Shown piece by piece: positions 7,939-17,094 of a stretch of 64,000 nucleotides of DNA. The stretch lies in the NCBI GenBank assembly GCA_905205665.1, contig CAJLEF010000004.1, positions 39,202 through 103,201 of the forward strand, given 5' to 3'. Source of the DNA: an uncultured Bacillota bacterium. Its GTDB lineage: Bacteria; Bacillota_I; Bacilli_A; RF39; UBA660. The translations under genes and the position numbers were made by a program. The notes beneath the pieces are model-generated. The model had not been told where the DNA came from, did not search any database, and saw only the letters and a program-made list of their open reading frames with translations. Each line of letters starts with the position of its first letter. The stretch's first letter is position 1.

Positions 7939-8619
7939 ATGAATAATCAAGCAGATACGATAGATTTAAATAGAGATAAAACACTAACTTCTTCTTTAAA
8001 TAGAACCATGTATTTTTTTGTTAAAAGATTATTTGATGTTTTAATGGCTATTATAGGAATTATTGCTATGATTCCAATAGCGTTAATTGTTAAAGTTTCT
8101 TATATGTTAACGGGTGATTTTGACAGTATTTTTTATAAACAAAAAAGAATAGGTAAAAATGGAAAAATTATTTATATTTATAAATTTAGAAGTATGATTC
8201 CTAATGCTGATGAAGTATTAAAAGAATTATTGAAAAAGCCAAAATATAAAAAAGAGTGGCAAAAGAATCAAAAACTTGAAAATGATCCTAGAATTACTAA
8301 AGCTGGAAAGATATTGCGTAAAACTTCACTCGATGAAATGCCCCAATTCATTGCGGTTTTTAAAGGTGATATGTCTTTAATCGGACCAAGACCACTTGTA
8401 GAAGGTGAACTTGATGCTCATAATGGTAATCACCAAATATATGAAGCAGTAAAACCTGGTATAACTGGTTGGTGGGCAAGTCATGGCCGTTCAGATACAA
8501 CATATGAAGAGCGACTAGAACTTGAGTATTTTTACGTAAATAATTGCTCATTAAAATTGGATATAAAATGTATTATTGCAACTATTATGGCTGTTATTTT
8601 TAAAAAGGGTGCAAAATAA
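7939..8619 (+). CDS. Priming sugar transferase (undecaprenyl-phosphate sugar-1-phosphate transferase)
   Basis: This 226-residue bacterial sugar transferase starts polysaccharide assembly by moving a sugar-1-phosphate onto undecaprenyl phosphate at the inner face of the membrane. A membrane helix (FDVLMAIIGIIAMIPIALIV) is followed by the cytosolic catalytic domain with YKFRSM, RKTSLDEMPQ and DMSLIGPRPLV, the family signatures. I start it at ATG 7939 (MNNQAD) because an AAGGTG site sits 7 bp upstream; a longer frame from 7915 covers that site. It is the first gene of the polysaccharide locus. The sugar specificity cannot be read from sequence. Confidence 0.92.
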   Translation: MNNQADTIDLNRDKTLTSSLNRTMYFFVKRLFDVLMAIIGIIAMIPIALIVKVSYMLTGDFDSIFYKQKRIGKNGKIIYIYKFRSMIPNADEVLKELLKKPKYKKEWQKNQKLENDPRITKAGKILRKTSLDEMPQFIAVFKGDMSLIGPRPLVEGELDAHNGNHQIYEAVKPGITGWWASHGRSDTTYEERLELEYFYVNNCSLKLDIKCIIATIMAVIFKKGAK

Positions 8620-8666
8620 AGCATTTTCAATCATTGTAGTACTGATTTTTTAGGGAAGGTGATGTT

Positions 8667-9773
8667 ATGGATAATAAACCAATAAGAGTTGCTCAGATTA
8701 TTGGCAAGTGGCTTGGCGGTGGAGTAGAATCTGTTGTTATGAATTATTATAGACATATTGATAGAAGTAAAATACAATTTAATTTTATATGTGATGAAGA
8801 TTCTACAAATATTCCTTATGAAGAGATAGAAAAATTAGGTGGTAAAGTTATACTAATACCACCTTATCAAAAAATATTTAAATATCATAAAAAGTTAAAG
8901 AAAATTTTAAAAGAAGGAAATTATAAAATAGTTCATTCTCATATTAACACGTTATCAGTTTTTAGTTTATTTGCGGCAAAGTGTGCTGGAGTTCCAGTAA
9001 GAATAGCCCATAGTCATAGTACAACTAACAAAAAAGAGAAAAAGAAAAATTTGGTGAAACAAATATTAAGACCATTTAGCAAAGTATTTGCAACAGATTA
9101 TATGGCATGTACTGAACATGCTGGTAGATGGTTATTTGGCAATAAAGAATATGACAATGGTAATGTTTATCTTTTAAACAATGCTATTGATTTAGATAAA
9201 TTTAAATATGATGAAAAATTAAGAAAAGAAAAAAGAAAAGAATTAAACATTAAAGAAGATACATTAGTTATTGGTCATGTAGGAAGATTTGTTGAACAGA
9301 AAAATCATAGATTTTTAATTGATATATTTAATGAGGTACATAAGCAAAATAAAAATTCTGTTTTATTATTAATAGGTCAAGGACCTTTAATGGATGAAAT
9401 GAAACAAAAAGTTGATTCACTTGGTATATCAGACTCAGTAAAATTTTTAGGCCAAAGAAAAGATGTTTCTGAATTGTATAATGCAATGGATTTATTTTTA
9501 TTTCCATCTTTATATGAAGGATTAGGTATGGTACTAATTGAAGCACAAGCAAATGGATTACCATGTATAGCTTCAACAGAAGTACCTAAAATTGCTGATA
9601 TATCTAATAATGTTCAATTTTATAATTTGAATGATTCAATCGATATATGGTTGAAAAATTCTGACATCAAAAGATTTAAATTTATACGAAAAAATTGTAT
9701 TTACGATATAAAAAAAGAGGCTGAAAAACTAGAAAAATATTATGCGAAAATAGGGAGGTGTAAAAGGCTATGA
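8667..9773 (+). CDS. Glycosyltransferase, GT4 family (GT-B fold)
   Basis: A 368-residue retaining glycosyltransferase resembling EpsF-like enzymes of capsule and exopolysaccharide loci. The N-terminal domain has the acceptor-side GKWLGGGVESVV loop. The C-terminal nucleotide-sugar domain has GHVGRFVEQKNH and the EX7E-type segment FPSLYEGLGMVLIEAQ (about residues 280-295). It lacks membrane segments and would act on the cytoplasmic face, extending the lipid-linked repeat. Its TGA stop overlaps the ATG of the next gene by 4 nt, indicating translational coupling. Confidence 0.92.
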   Translation: MDNKPIRVAQIIGKWLGGGVESVVMNYYRHIDRSKIQFNFICDEDSTNIPYEEIEKLGGKVILIPPYQKIFKYHKKLKKILKEGNYKIVHSHINTLSVFSLFAAKCAGVPVRIAHSHSTTNKKEKKKNLVKQILRPFSKVFATDYMACTEHAGRWLFGNKEYDNGNVYLLNNAIDLDKFKYDEKLRKEKRKELNIKEDTLVIGHVGRFVEQKNHRFLIDIFNEVHKQNKNSVLLLIGQGPLMDEMKQKVDSLGISDSVKFLGQRKDVSELYNAMDLFLFPSLYEGLGMVLIEAQANGLPCIASTEVPKIADISNNVQFYNLNDSIDIWLKNSDIKRFKFIRKNCIYDIKKEAEKLEKYYAKIGRCKRL

Positions 9774-10870
9774 AAAATATATGCTTGTATAGTGAAAAAT
9801 GGACTAGTGGTGGAATTGAATCATTTTTAGTGAATTTAGTTGAGTTATTATCAAAAAAATATAAGTTTACTATAGTTACATCTCAAAAAGAAACAGATAT
9901 TTACGACGAAAGATTAAAAAATAATAATTGTAAAGTAATTACAATGAATAAATCTGTTATTAGAAATCCAATCAAGAGAACTTTATTTTCTATAATAAAT
10001 TTTAAAAAAACAATAAAAAATGGTAATTATGATATAGTCCATATTAATATGTATAACAGTATGGGATTATTTTATGCTTATTTGATAAAAAAATTAGATT
10101 TAAAAATTATATGTCATGCACATAATACAGGAATAGACAATGATAAATTTTATTTGAAGAGACTAGTTAATTTTTTGGTAAAGAAATTATTTACCAAAAA
10201 AAATTATATATATTTAGCTTGTTCCCATGATGCAGCAGCCTTTTGTTTCAAAGAAAAGTTGCAAAAATTAAAAATTATTAATAATGGCATTGAAACAGAA
10301 AAGTTTATATTTAATTTGAATAAAAGGAAAAAAATTAGAAAAGAACTCAATATTGCAGAAAATGATATTGTTGTGGGTCACGTAGGAAGATTTGTTTTAC
10401 AAAAGAACCACGTATTTTTAGTTGATATTTTTAAAGAATTTTTGAAAATGGAACCCAATTCTAAATTAATACTAATAGGTACTGGTGAAACAAAAGACGA
10501 TATAATGAAAAAACTTTCAGAATTAAAAATTGAAAAAAATACGATTATTTTAGAAAATGTAAAAAATGTTAATGAATATCTGCAAGCATTTGATTTATTT
10601 TTATTTCCATCATTGTATGAAGGACTTGGAATTGTTTTGATTGAAGCACAGGCTGCTGGCTTGAAGTGCTTTGCATCAGATACAGTTCCTAAAGATGCGA
10701 AAATAAGTGAAAATTTAATTTTTGTTAGTCTTTCTTCTTCGGCAAAACAATGGGCTAATATTATGAAGGATAATCTTGATTATAAACGATTGAATATGTT
10801 AAATATAGTTAAAAGTAACAACTTTGATAGAAATTCAATCATGAAAAATATGGAGGAAATATATGAATGA
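9770..10870 (+). CDS. Glycosyltransferase, GT4 family
   Basis: This 366-residue paralogue of the preceding enzyme keeps EKWTSGGIESFLV near the N-terminus, GHVGRFVLQKNHVF in the middle and FPSLYEGLGIVLIEAQ in the donor-binding domain. Two adjacent GT4 enzymes with this much resemblance suggest a tandem duplication that later diverged in specificity. It overlaps the upstream gene by 4 nt and the downstream gene by 8 nt, so it belongs to one operon. Donor and acceptor sugars are unknown. Confidence 0.92.
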   Translation: MKNICLYSEKWTSGGIESFLVNLVELLSKKYKFTIVTSQKETDIYDERLKNNNCKVITMNKSVIRNPIKRTLFSIINFKKTIKNGNYDIVHINMYNSMGLFYAYLIKKLDLKIICHAHNTGIDNDKFYLKRLVNFLVKKLFTKKNYIYLACSHDAAAFCFKEKLQKLKIINNGIETEKFIFNLNKRKKIRKELNIAENDIVVGHVGRFVLQKNHVFLVDIFKEFLKMEPNSKLILIGTGETKDDIMKKLSELKIEKNTIILENVKNVNEYLQAFDLFLFPSLYEGLGIVLIEAQAAGLKCFASDTVPKDAKISENLIFVSLSSSAKQWANIMKDNLDYKRLNMLNIVKSNNFDRNSIMKNMEEIYE

Positions 10871-11864
10871 TAATTTGATTTCAATTATTATACCGGTTTA
10901 TAATGTTGAAAAATACCTGAAAAAATGTATAAATAGTGTTATAAGCCAATCATATAAAAATATAGAAATATTATTAGTTGACGATGGCTCCACAGACAAA
11001 AGTGGAACTATTTTAGATGAATATGCAAAAAAAGATGCTAGAATTAAGGTATATCATAAGAAAAATGAGGGATTATCTTCTGCACGAAATTATGGCCTAA
11101 AAAAATGTAAAGGAATGTATGTATGTTTTGTCGATAGTGACGACTTTGTTTCAAAATATATGTTTGAAAATTTATTAAACAATTTATTAGAAACAAAATC
11201 TGATATTTCAATTTGTGGAATTAAGTGTTTCTACGATGGTGACACAATCAGTGAAAAATTCACTCATGAATATTTTGTGTACAATAATAAAGAAGCCTTG
11301 CTTAAAATGATAGATTATAAATCTGGAGTATCACCAAATGCTGTCAATAAAATGTATAAAAGAACATTATTTACTAATGATTGCTTATACCCTATTGGAA
11401 AACTATATGAAGATATGGGAGTGACTGCAAGGCTATTTAATAAATGCAATAGAATTGTTTATACACCAGATTGCTATTATTATTATTTGCAACGGAGAGA
11501 TTCAATTACAAATCAATTATTTAAGGAGAAAGATTTAGATCATATATATATGAGTAAGCTTCTGTATAATTTTATTTGTGAAAATGTTAAATCAATAAAG
11601 AATGAATACTATGTTTATCATATTCTTAATGAAATTTCATGCTGTAACAAAATATTTGTTTCAAAGCAAAAATGTTATAAAAATGTTATAGACCAAACAA
11701 AACATGATATTAAACATAATCTTAAATTAATTTTAATTTCGAAAATTTATAGTTTTCGAAAAAAAATGCAAATTATTTGTATGGGATATTTTCCAAATGT
11801 TTACCAAAAAATATATCTAATAAATTATAATAAAAAAAAGGAAAAGACAAATGAAAAAAAATGA
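10863..11864 (+). CDS. Glycosyltransferase, GT2 family (GT-A fold)
   Basis: A 333-residue inverting glycosyltransferase beginning ISIIIPVYNVEKYL. It has the nucleotide-binding LVDDGSTDKS, the SARNYGL helix and the metal-binding DSDDF motif (about residues 93-97). The C-terminal half is lysine-rich and probably sits against the membrane. The gene overlaps the previous one by 8 nt and the polymerase gene by 14 nt. Confidence 0.93.
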   Translation: MNDNLISIIIPVYNVEKYLKKCINSVISQSYKNIEILLVDDGSTDKSGTILDEYAKKDARIKVYHKKNEGLSSARNYGLKKCKGMYVCFVDSDDFVSKYMFENLLNNLLETKSDISICGIKCFYDGDTISEKFTHEYFVYNNKEALLKMIDYKSGVSPNAVNKMYKRTLFTNDCLYPIGKLYEDMGVTARLFNKCNRIVYTPDCYYYYLQRRDSITNQLFKEKDLDHIYMSKLLYNFICENVKSIKNEYYVYHILNEISCCNKIFVSKQKCYKNVIDQTKHDIKHNLKLILISKIYSFRKKMQIICMGYFPNVYQKIYLINYNKKKEKTNEKK

Positions 11865-13179
11865 AATGTTTATAAATTTTATGTCGATTTTTGGCAGTTT
11901 ATTGATAGTTTTACTTAATAATGTTGTAGATTATAATATTAAAATGAGATTACTTTTATTTTTTTTATATTTTTGCTTTATAATAATTGTTTCTGTTGTA
12001 AGAATGAAAGAAATAAAAAATTGCTTTTTTAATATTAATTTTATTTATGGTTGTGTTTTCTTTGCTTATTCATTTATTGGACCATTAATTTTTGTTCTGG
12101 ATAATTATTCACCAAGATATTATTACTTCAATTATAATACCATGACAATGAATCAAGCATTAAAAATATATATAAATATATACAGCATTTTTAATATACT
12201 TTCATTTGCTTTTAATAAAATTAAAGTTGTTGATATAAAAACTAGAGTTGAGAATTTGAAAATTAAAACTTTGAATTTAAATAATACCCTGACAATTTAT
12301 GATTTTATTGCATTATTTTCGACATTATATTGCTTAGTTAAACTGATTTTATGTGGAACATCATTTTTTAGTTTATCAACTTTGCAAAAAAGAGATGTTT
12401 TGAATAGTGGTATAAGTCATTATATAAATTTATATGTAATTGTGTATTCATTATTTTTGGTATTACCTTTCTTATTTAAAAACCAAAAAAAGAATTTTGC
12501 ATTCTATACTAGGATAGTTAATATTGCAGTTTATTGGTGTATTTTCTTGACATGTGAAAGAAGTGTTTTTGTAGCATTTCTTATAGGTTTTATAATGCTT
12601 TTTGCAACTAAAGTGAATAAAATCAAACTTAAACATATTTTGATTATTTCTTTTCTTTTTATAATGTTTTTATATACTGCAGCAATTAGGGAAGATATTT
12701 CTTTTTCTAATCATACAATTAACGATGTATTATATAGTTCAACTACAGAATATTATTGTACATTTACAATTACAAATGCTTTATTGAATTATAATGAAAA
12801 ATTAAATTATGGTAAAACCTATTATTATGATTCTTTTACGAAATTATTTCCGTCATTCATTTTAAAAAATAAGCCGAAAGATTTGTCACAGCAATTTAAA
12901 GAAAAGAATAATTTGAATGTTGGTTTTGCATTTAATCCGGTTGCAGAAGGAATTATTAATTTTGGCATTTTGGGAGCAACGATTTTTGTACCAATACTTA
13001 TGTTTGTGATAACATTAATTGCAGAAAAGTTTGGAAAAAAGAACATATTATATTATATAATTGTTGCATGTTATTCCTTATATTATTGTCGTGGGGCATT
13101 CTCTAATTTCTTTTTTGATATTCTTTTTTGCTATACAACAATCTTTTGTATTTATAAAATAAAATTATTTAGGAGGTAA
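11851..13179 (+). CDS. Polytopic membrane protein, probable Wzy-type polysaccharide polymerase
   Basis: This 442-residue protein has about ten to twelve hydrophobic segments and a long extracellular loop between late segments (about residues 285-365, with NYGKTYYYDSF and KPKDLSQQFKEKNN). That is the usual topology of O-antigen/capsule repeat-unit polymerases, which diverge so much in sequence that topology and locus position are the main evidence. Flanking glycosyltransferases, pyruvyl transferase and flippase support the assignment. It would join lipid-linked repeats at the outer face of the membrane. Confidence 0.75.
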   Translation: MKKNEMFINFMSIFGSLLIVLLNNVVDYNIKMRLLLFFLYFCFIIIVSVVRMKEIKNCFFNINFIYGCVFFAYSFIGPLIFVLDNYSPRYYYFNYNTMTMNQALKIYINIYSIFNILSFAFNKIKVVDIKTRVENLKIKTLNLNNTLTIYDFIALFSTLYCLVKLILCGTSFFSLSTLQKRDVLNSGISHYINLYVIVYSLFLVLPFLFKNQKKNFAFYTRIVNIAVYWCIFLTCERSVFVAFLIGFIMLFATKVNKIKLKHILIISFLFIMFLYTAAIREDISFSNHTINDVLYSSTTEYYCTFTITNALLNYNEKLNYGKTYYYDSFTKLFPSFILKNKPKDLSQQFKEKNNLNVGFAFNPVAEGIINFGILGATIFVPILMFVITLIAEKFGKKNILYYIIVACYSLYYCRGAFSNFFFDILFCYTTIFCIYKIKLFRR

Positions 13180-13180
13180 A

Positions 13181-14263
13181 ATGAAAAAAGTAGGTTTAAT
13201 AACATATCATAAATCTTATAATTATGGTGCTATGCTGCAAGTTTATGCAACACAATATATTATCAAAAAAATAGGCTATGATTGTAAAATAATTGATTAT
13301 GTAAATAAAGATGAAGAAAAGGAAAATAAATTATTTTTCTATAAAAGCAATTTTACATTGATGCATAATGTTAAAGATTTAATACGTAATATATTTTTAA
13401 AGTCATACTTTATTAGAAATAAAAATTTTAAAAATTTTATTGATAAATTAGATAGAACGCAAAAAGTTACAAATTGTATGGAAATTTCAGAGTTACGATT
13501 TGATACTTATATTGTTGGTAGTGATCAAGTATGGAATCCATCAATCACGGGAAATAAATTTGAACCCGCATATTTATTGGATTTTAGGGCAAAGAAGAAG
13601 ATTTCATATGCTTCAAGTATGGGAAGTCATAAATTAAGTGACTCCGAAATGATATATATTAAAGATAAATTACGTGATTTTAATGCAATTAGTGTTAGGG
13701 AAAAATTTGCTAAAGAGCAATTAAATGAATTAGGAATAAATTGTAAAATAGTATGTGATCCGACATTGCTTATTGATAAAAAGGGTTGGATAAATAATTG
13801 TTATGATGATAGCATTTTGAGTACAATACCAAAGAATTATATACTTTTATATTTATTGGAGCCTTTTAATGATAAAATTTCTGAAATTTTGTTAAAGGTT
13901 AAATCAGTTTATAAACTTCCTATTGTATATATTGCTTTTTCAAATTCAAAAAAGAAAAATGTTGATTATCATCTCACAAATGTTACTCCTGAAAGGTTTG
14001 TTTGTCTTATAAATAATTCTAGTTTAGTTTTGACAGATTCATTTCATGGCACAGCTTTTTCTGTCAATTTAAATAAACAATTTATTTCGATTTTAAATCC
14101 ATCTAACCCAAAAAGAGTTGAAGATTTCTTAGTTTCCTTAGGTTTAGAAAAAAACATATATAGTGACAAAATTCAAAAAAATTTTATTGATTATGGAGAA
14201 ATAAATTTAAAAATTGAAGACATTAGAAAAGATTCAATTGAATTTTTAAAGCAGAATTTATAA
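13181..14263 (+). CDS. Polysaccharide pyruvyl transferase family protein
   Basis: A 360-residue GT-B-like protein starting KKVGLITYHKSYNYGAMLQ, which is typical of the family. It contains VGSDQVWNP (about residue 110) and LTDSFHGTAFS (about 285), the two signature motifs. Members transfer pyruvate from phosphoenolpyruvate to sugar hydroxyls, adding negative charge to the polymer. It starts 2 bp after the polymerase stop with an AGGAGG site inside that gene's end. Confidence 0.9.
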   Translation: MKKVGLITYHKSYNYGAMLQVYATQYIIKKIGYDCKIIDYVNKDEEKENKLFFYKSNFTLMHNVKDLIRNIFLKSYFIRNKNFKNFIDKLDRTQKVTNCMEISELRFDTYIVGSDQVWNPSITGNKFEPAYLLDFRAKKKISYASSMGSHKLSDSEMIYIKDKLRDFNAISVREKFAKEQLNELGINCKIVCDPTLLIDKKGWINNCYDDSILSTIPKNYILLYLLEPFNDKISEILLKVKSVYKLPIVYIAFSNSKKKNVDYHLTNVTPERFVCLINNSSLVLTDSFHGTAFSVNLNKQFISILNPSNPKRVEDFLVSLGLEKNIYSDKIQKNFIDYGEINLKIEDIRKDSIEFLKQNL

Positions 14264-14273
14264 AGAGGATTTT

Positions 14274-15680
14274 ATGACAAAAGAAAAATACTTATTTAAA
14301 AATGCTTTTATAATAACTATTGGGAAAATATGCACACAATTAATCACATTTTTTCTACTTCCATTATATACTGCTGTTTTGTCAACTGAAGAATACGGGA
14401 CAGTAGATTTAGTGACAACCTTATCAATGTTATTATTACCTATAATAACTTTTCAGGCTGAGCAAGCTATTTTTAGAGAATTATTGGAAAACAGAACAAA
14501 TCAAAAAAAGAATAATTTAATAATTTCCAATGGAATTATTTCTGTCACCATTCAATGTTGCATTTTTATAATTATATATTTGTTCTTATCGCCAATTTTT
14601 AAAAACGAGTATGTATACTTGCTACTTATTAATGTTGTCTGTTATATATATGTATCGCTTTTTCAACAAATTGCTAGAGGAAAAGGAAATAATATTACAT
14701 ATTCAATAGGAAGTTTTATTAATGCTTGTACAACTATTTTATTTAATTTAATTTTTTTGCTAAAATTTCAAATGGGTGCAAAAGGGATGATTCTTGGAAA
14801 TATATTTGGGCAAATTACTGCAATTATTTACTTGTTTACTTCAGAAAAAATTTTAAAAAATTTACATTTATCTTTATTCAATATTAAGTATGTAAAAAAA
14901 TTATGGAAATATTCATTTCCATTAATTCCTAATGAACTATCATGGTGGGTTTTCAATGTTTCTGATAGGGTAATTGTCTCTTTGATTTTAGGGCTATCTG
15001 CTAACGGCCTCTTATCTGCGGCCAGTAAATTTTCTAATGTATATATAACACTGTTTAATATTTTTAACATAAGTTGGACAGAATCAATAAGTTTATTTAT
15101 TAAGGAAAAAGATATTGATAAATTTTTCAATCATGTTTTCGGAATAGCACTATCGTTGTTTTCCGCTATAGGACTCGGAATCATTGCATGCTTACCATTT
15201 GTCTTTAATATTATAATTAATATAAATTATAATGCATCTTATAATTTAATTCCAATTTTGGTTATTGCTTCAATGTTTAACGTAATAGTTGGTTTATTAA
15301 GTGCTGTCTATATTGGTAATAAAAATACGAAGGCAGTTGCGAAAACCTCTGTTATTTCCGCCTTGATAAATTTAACTGTTCACTTATTTTTAATAAAATT
15401 TATTGGTTTATATGCTGCTGTTATATCTACTCTAGTATCTTTTGTAATAATGTCTATATATAGATTGAATGATATAAATAAAAATTACATTAAAATTATT
15501 TTTAATTATAAAAAAATAATTTGTACTTTAATAGTTACGCTAATTATAGTTATAACATACTATTTAAATAATTTATATATGCATATTTTAGGATTAATGT
15601 TAGCTTTTGTATATGCCGTTTTTATAAATAAAAATATTATTAATATATTAATGAAAAAAATAAAGAAAGAAAGTAAGTAA
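14274..15680 (+). CDS. Oligosaccharide flippase, Wzx/MOP family
   Basis: This 468-residue protein has about twelve to fourteen membrane segments and the MOP-superfamily start FKNAFIITIGKICTQLITFFLLPLYTAVLSTEEYG. It would flip the undecaprenyl-linked repeat unit from the cytoplasmic to the outer face. The YGTVDL and early-helix patterns match polysaccharide biosynthesis exporters. With the polymerase at 11851 it completes a Wzx/Wzy-dependent pathway. No chain-length regulator or attachment enzyme is visible in this locus. Confidence 0.88.
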   Translation: MTKEKYLFKNAFIITIGKICTQLITFFLLPLYTAVLSTEEYGTVDLVTTLSMLLLPIITFQAEQAIFRELLENRTNQKKNNLIISNGIISVTIQCCIFIIIYLFLSPIFKNEYVYLLLINVVCYIYVSLFQQIARGKGNNITYSIGSFINACTTILFNLIFLLKFQMGAKGMILGNIFGQITAIIYLFTSEKILKNLHLSLFNIKYVKKLWKYSFPLIPNELSWWVFNVSDRVIVSLILGLSANGLLSAASKFSNVYITLFNIFNISWTESISLFIKEKDIDKFFNHVFGIALSLFSAIGLGIIACLPFVFNIIININYNASYNLIPILVIASMFNVIVGLLSAVYIGNKNTKAVAKTSVISALINLTVHLFLIKFIGLYAAVISTLVSFVIMSIYRLNDINKNYIKIIFNYKKIICTLIVTLIIVITYYLNNLYMHILGLMLAFVYAVFINKNIINILMKKIKKESK

Positions 15681-15687
15681 GTATATT

Positions 15688-16680
15688 ATGATTAAAAAAA
15701 GTTTGAAAAAAATTAAATTTTTGGTAAAAATTAAAAAAAAATATAAAATATGTAGAGAATTTAGAAGGGATAAAAAGTTTTTTATTAAAAACTATTTGGA
15801 ATCAGATGAGAATATTAATACAAAGAAATATGATATATTATTAATTGTACATGGCCTTGAAAAAGCCTTCCTAAACAAAAAGCCCAGAAGATTTGGGGTT
15901 GAGAAAGTTGAAAGATTAATAGATAATTTAAAATATATTGAAAATAATGATAAAAATTTAAATTATGAATATTTTTTGGGCATTAGTTGTTTAAAAAAAT
16001 ATTGTGAATTTTACGAAAAACAAAAATGGATTGACGCAGACGAATACATTATGGTTAAAACTTTTTTAAATTCCTTAAATAATGTTTCTAATTTTGATAT
16101 TCCATTTGGCAAGCATGTTCTTAAATTACGTGATATCATGAGTTCTATTAATGATATAAATTACAAAGATATTGTTAATAGTCGTCATTCTATTAGATGC
16201 TTTTCAGAAAAAGAACTTGATAAAAAAATAATTGAAGATGTAATCTCTTCAATTATACATACACCATCAGCATGTAATAGACAAATGTGTAAAATTTATT
16301 TTATAAATAATAAAAATATGAAAAAAATAGTTGAAGATTATGCTATGGGATTGGGCAATTTCGAATTGAAGAATATAAATTATTTTTTAATTACATACGA
16401 TATGAATTCTATGTATTTCGAAGGTGAAAGAAATCAAGGCTATTTTAATGCCGGCCTACTTGCTATGAATTTTGTTAATTCTTTGCATGTACATGGAATA
16501 GGTAGTTGTTTCATTGAATCTGGAAATTCGTTTGCTGAAGAAGAAAAATTAAAAAAAGAACTAGGTATTCCTACTTGTGAAAGAATTGCAATTATTATTA
16601 CCGCAGGATATTATAAAGAGGAAAATGAGGTTTTGTTCAGTAAAAGAAAAAATATCGAAGATGTTTATAAAGAAATTTAA
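15688..16680 (+). CDS. Nitroreductase-family flavoprotein with an N-terminal extension
   Basis: This 330-residue protein has an unassigned N-terminal region (about 1-160) with YDILLIVHGLEKAFLNKK. A nitroreductase domain follows with NSRHSIRCFSEKELD (FMN-phosphate contact), TPSACNRQMCKIYF and a QGYFNAGLLAMNFV helix. Proteins with this two-part layout occur at the ends of polysaccharide loci next to pyruvyl transferase genes. Their substrate is unknown, and a redox modification of a sugar or lipid carrier is only a guess. It is the last gene of the operon. Confidence 0.82.
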   Translation: MIKKSLKKIKFLVKIKKKYKICREFRRDKKFFIKNYLESDENINTKKYDILLIVHGLEKAFLNKKPRRFGVEKVERLIDNLKYIENNDKNLNYEYFLGISCLKKYCEFYEKQKWIDADEYIMVKTFLNSLNNVSNFDIPFGKHVLKLRDIMSSINDINYKDIVNSRHSIRCFSEKELDKKIIEDVISSIIHTPSACNRQMCKIYFINNKNMKKIVEDYAMGLGNFELKNINYFLITYDMNSMYFEGERNQGYFNAGLLAMNFVNSLHVHGIGSCFIESGNSFAEEEKLKKELGIPTCERIAIIITAGYYKEENEVLFSKRKNIEDVYKEI

Positions 16681-16793
16681 AAATGCTGATTTTTATTGAA
16701 AGCACATGATTAATGTACAATAAATTTAATAAATATATAGATTTAACAACATTTGTTATGAGGAAAGAACTCAACGTTAAATAGTTTTTAATG

Positions 16794-16853
16794 CCAAAAA
16801 CTAATGAAATGTGAATCGATAGAAGAGGACTAGAAACAGTCTTCTTTTATTAT
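16794..16853 (+). repeat. 60-bp direct repeat, copy 1 (hairpin-ended element)
   Basis: It matches 18195-18254 at 56 of 60 positions. The 3' half folds as GAA-GACT (with a bulge) against AGTC-TTC, followed by TTTTATTAT, so it resembles a terminator or the end of a small RNA. One substitution turns a stem C into T, which still pairs with G, and another falls in the loop. Confidence 0.7.
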
Positions 16854-16954
16854 GTTGTTTTCAACTAAATCGTTAGATTATTTATAGTTAAAGGACATTT
16901 TTTAAAATTAGTGAAGTATGGATTGATTTTTCAGAAACTTTGCCTGTTTTTAAC

Positions 16955-16983
16955 TTTAATATTTTATAACTTTTTAGTATAAT
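16955..16983 (+). promoter_or_regulatory. Promoter candidate for the HEPN-motif gene
   Basis: TTTAAT (16955-16960), 17-bp spacer, TATAAT (16978-16983). It would give a leader of about 105 nt. Confidence 0.45.
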
Positions 16984-17094
16984 CATTACAAGTTATTTAA
17001 TCAAAATTTTTTTAGTGTTCTTTATCAGATTGGAACTATACGTTTCTTGATATCACTTTTTTTGCTAAACTTATTTGAGAAAGGAAATATAATT

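Larger units (their letters stand above)
16681..17094 (+). other. Gene-free stretch holding a 60-bp repeat and a promoter
   Basis: This 414-bp AT-rich region contains copy 1 of a 60-bp direct repeat (16794-16853) ending in a hairpin, and a promoter candidate at 16955-16983. I see no credible gene. The hairpin could terminate the polysaccharide operon about 170 bp after its last stop codon. Confidence 0.6.
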
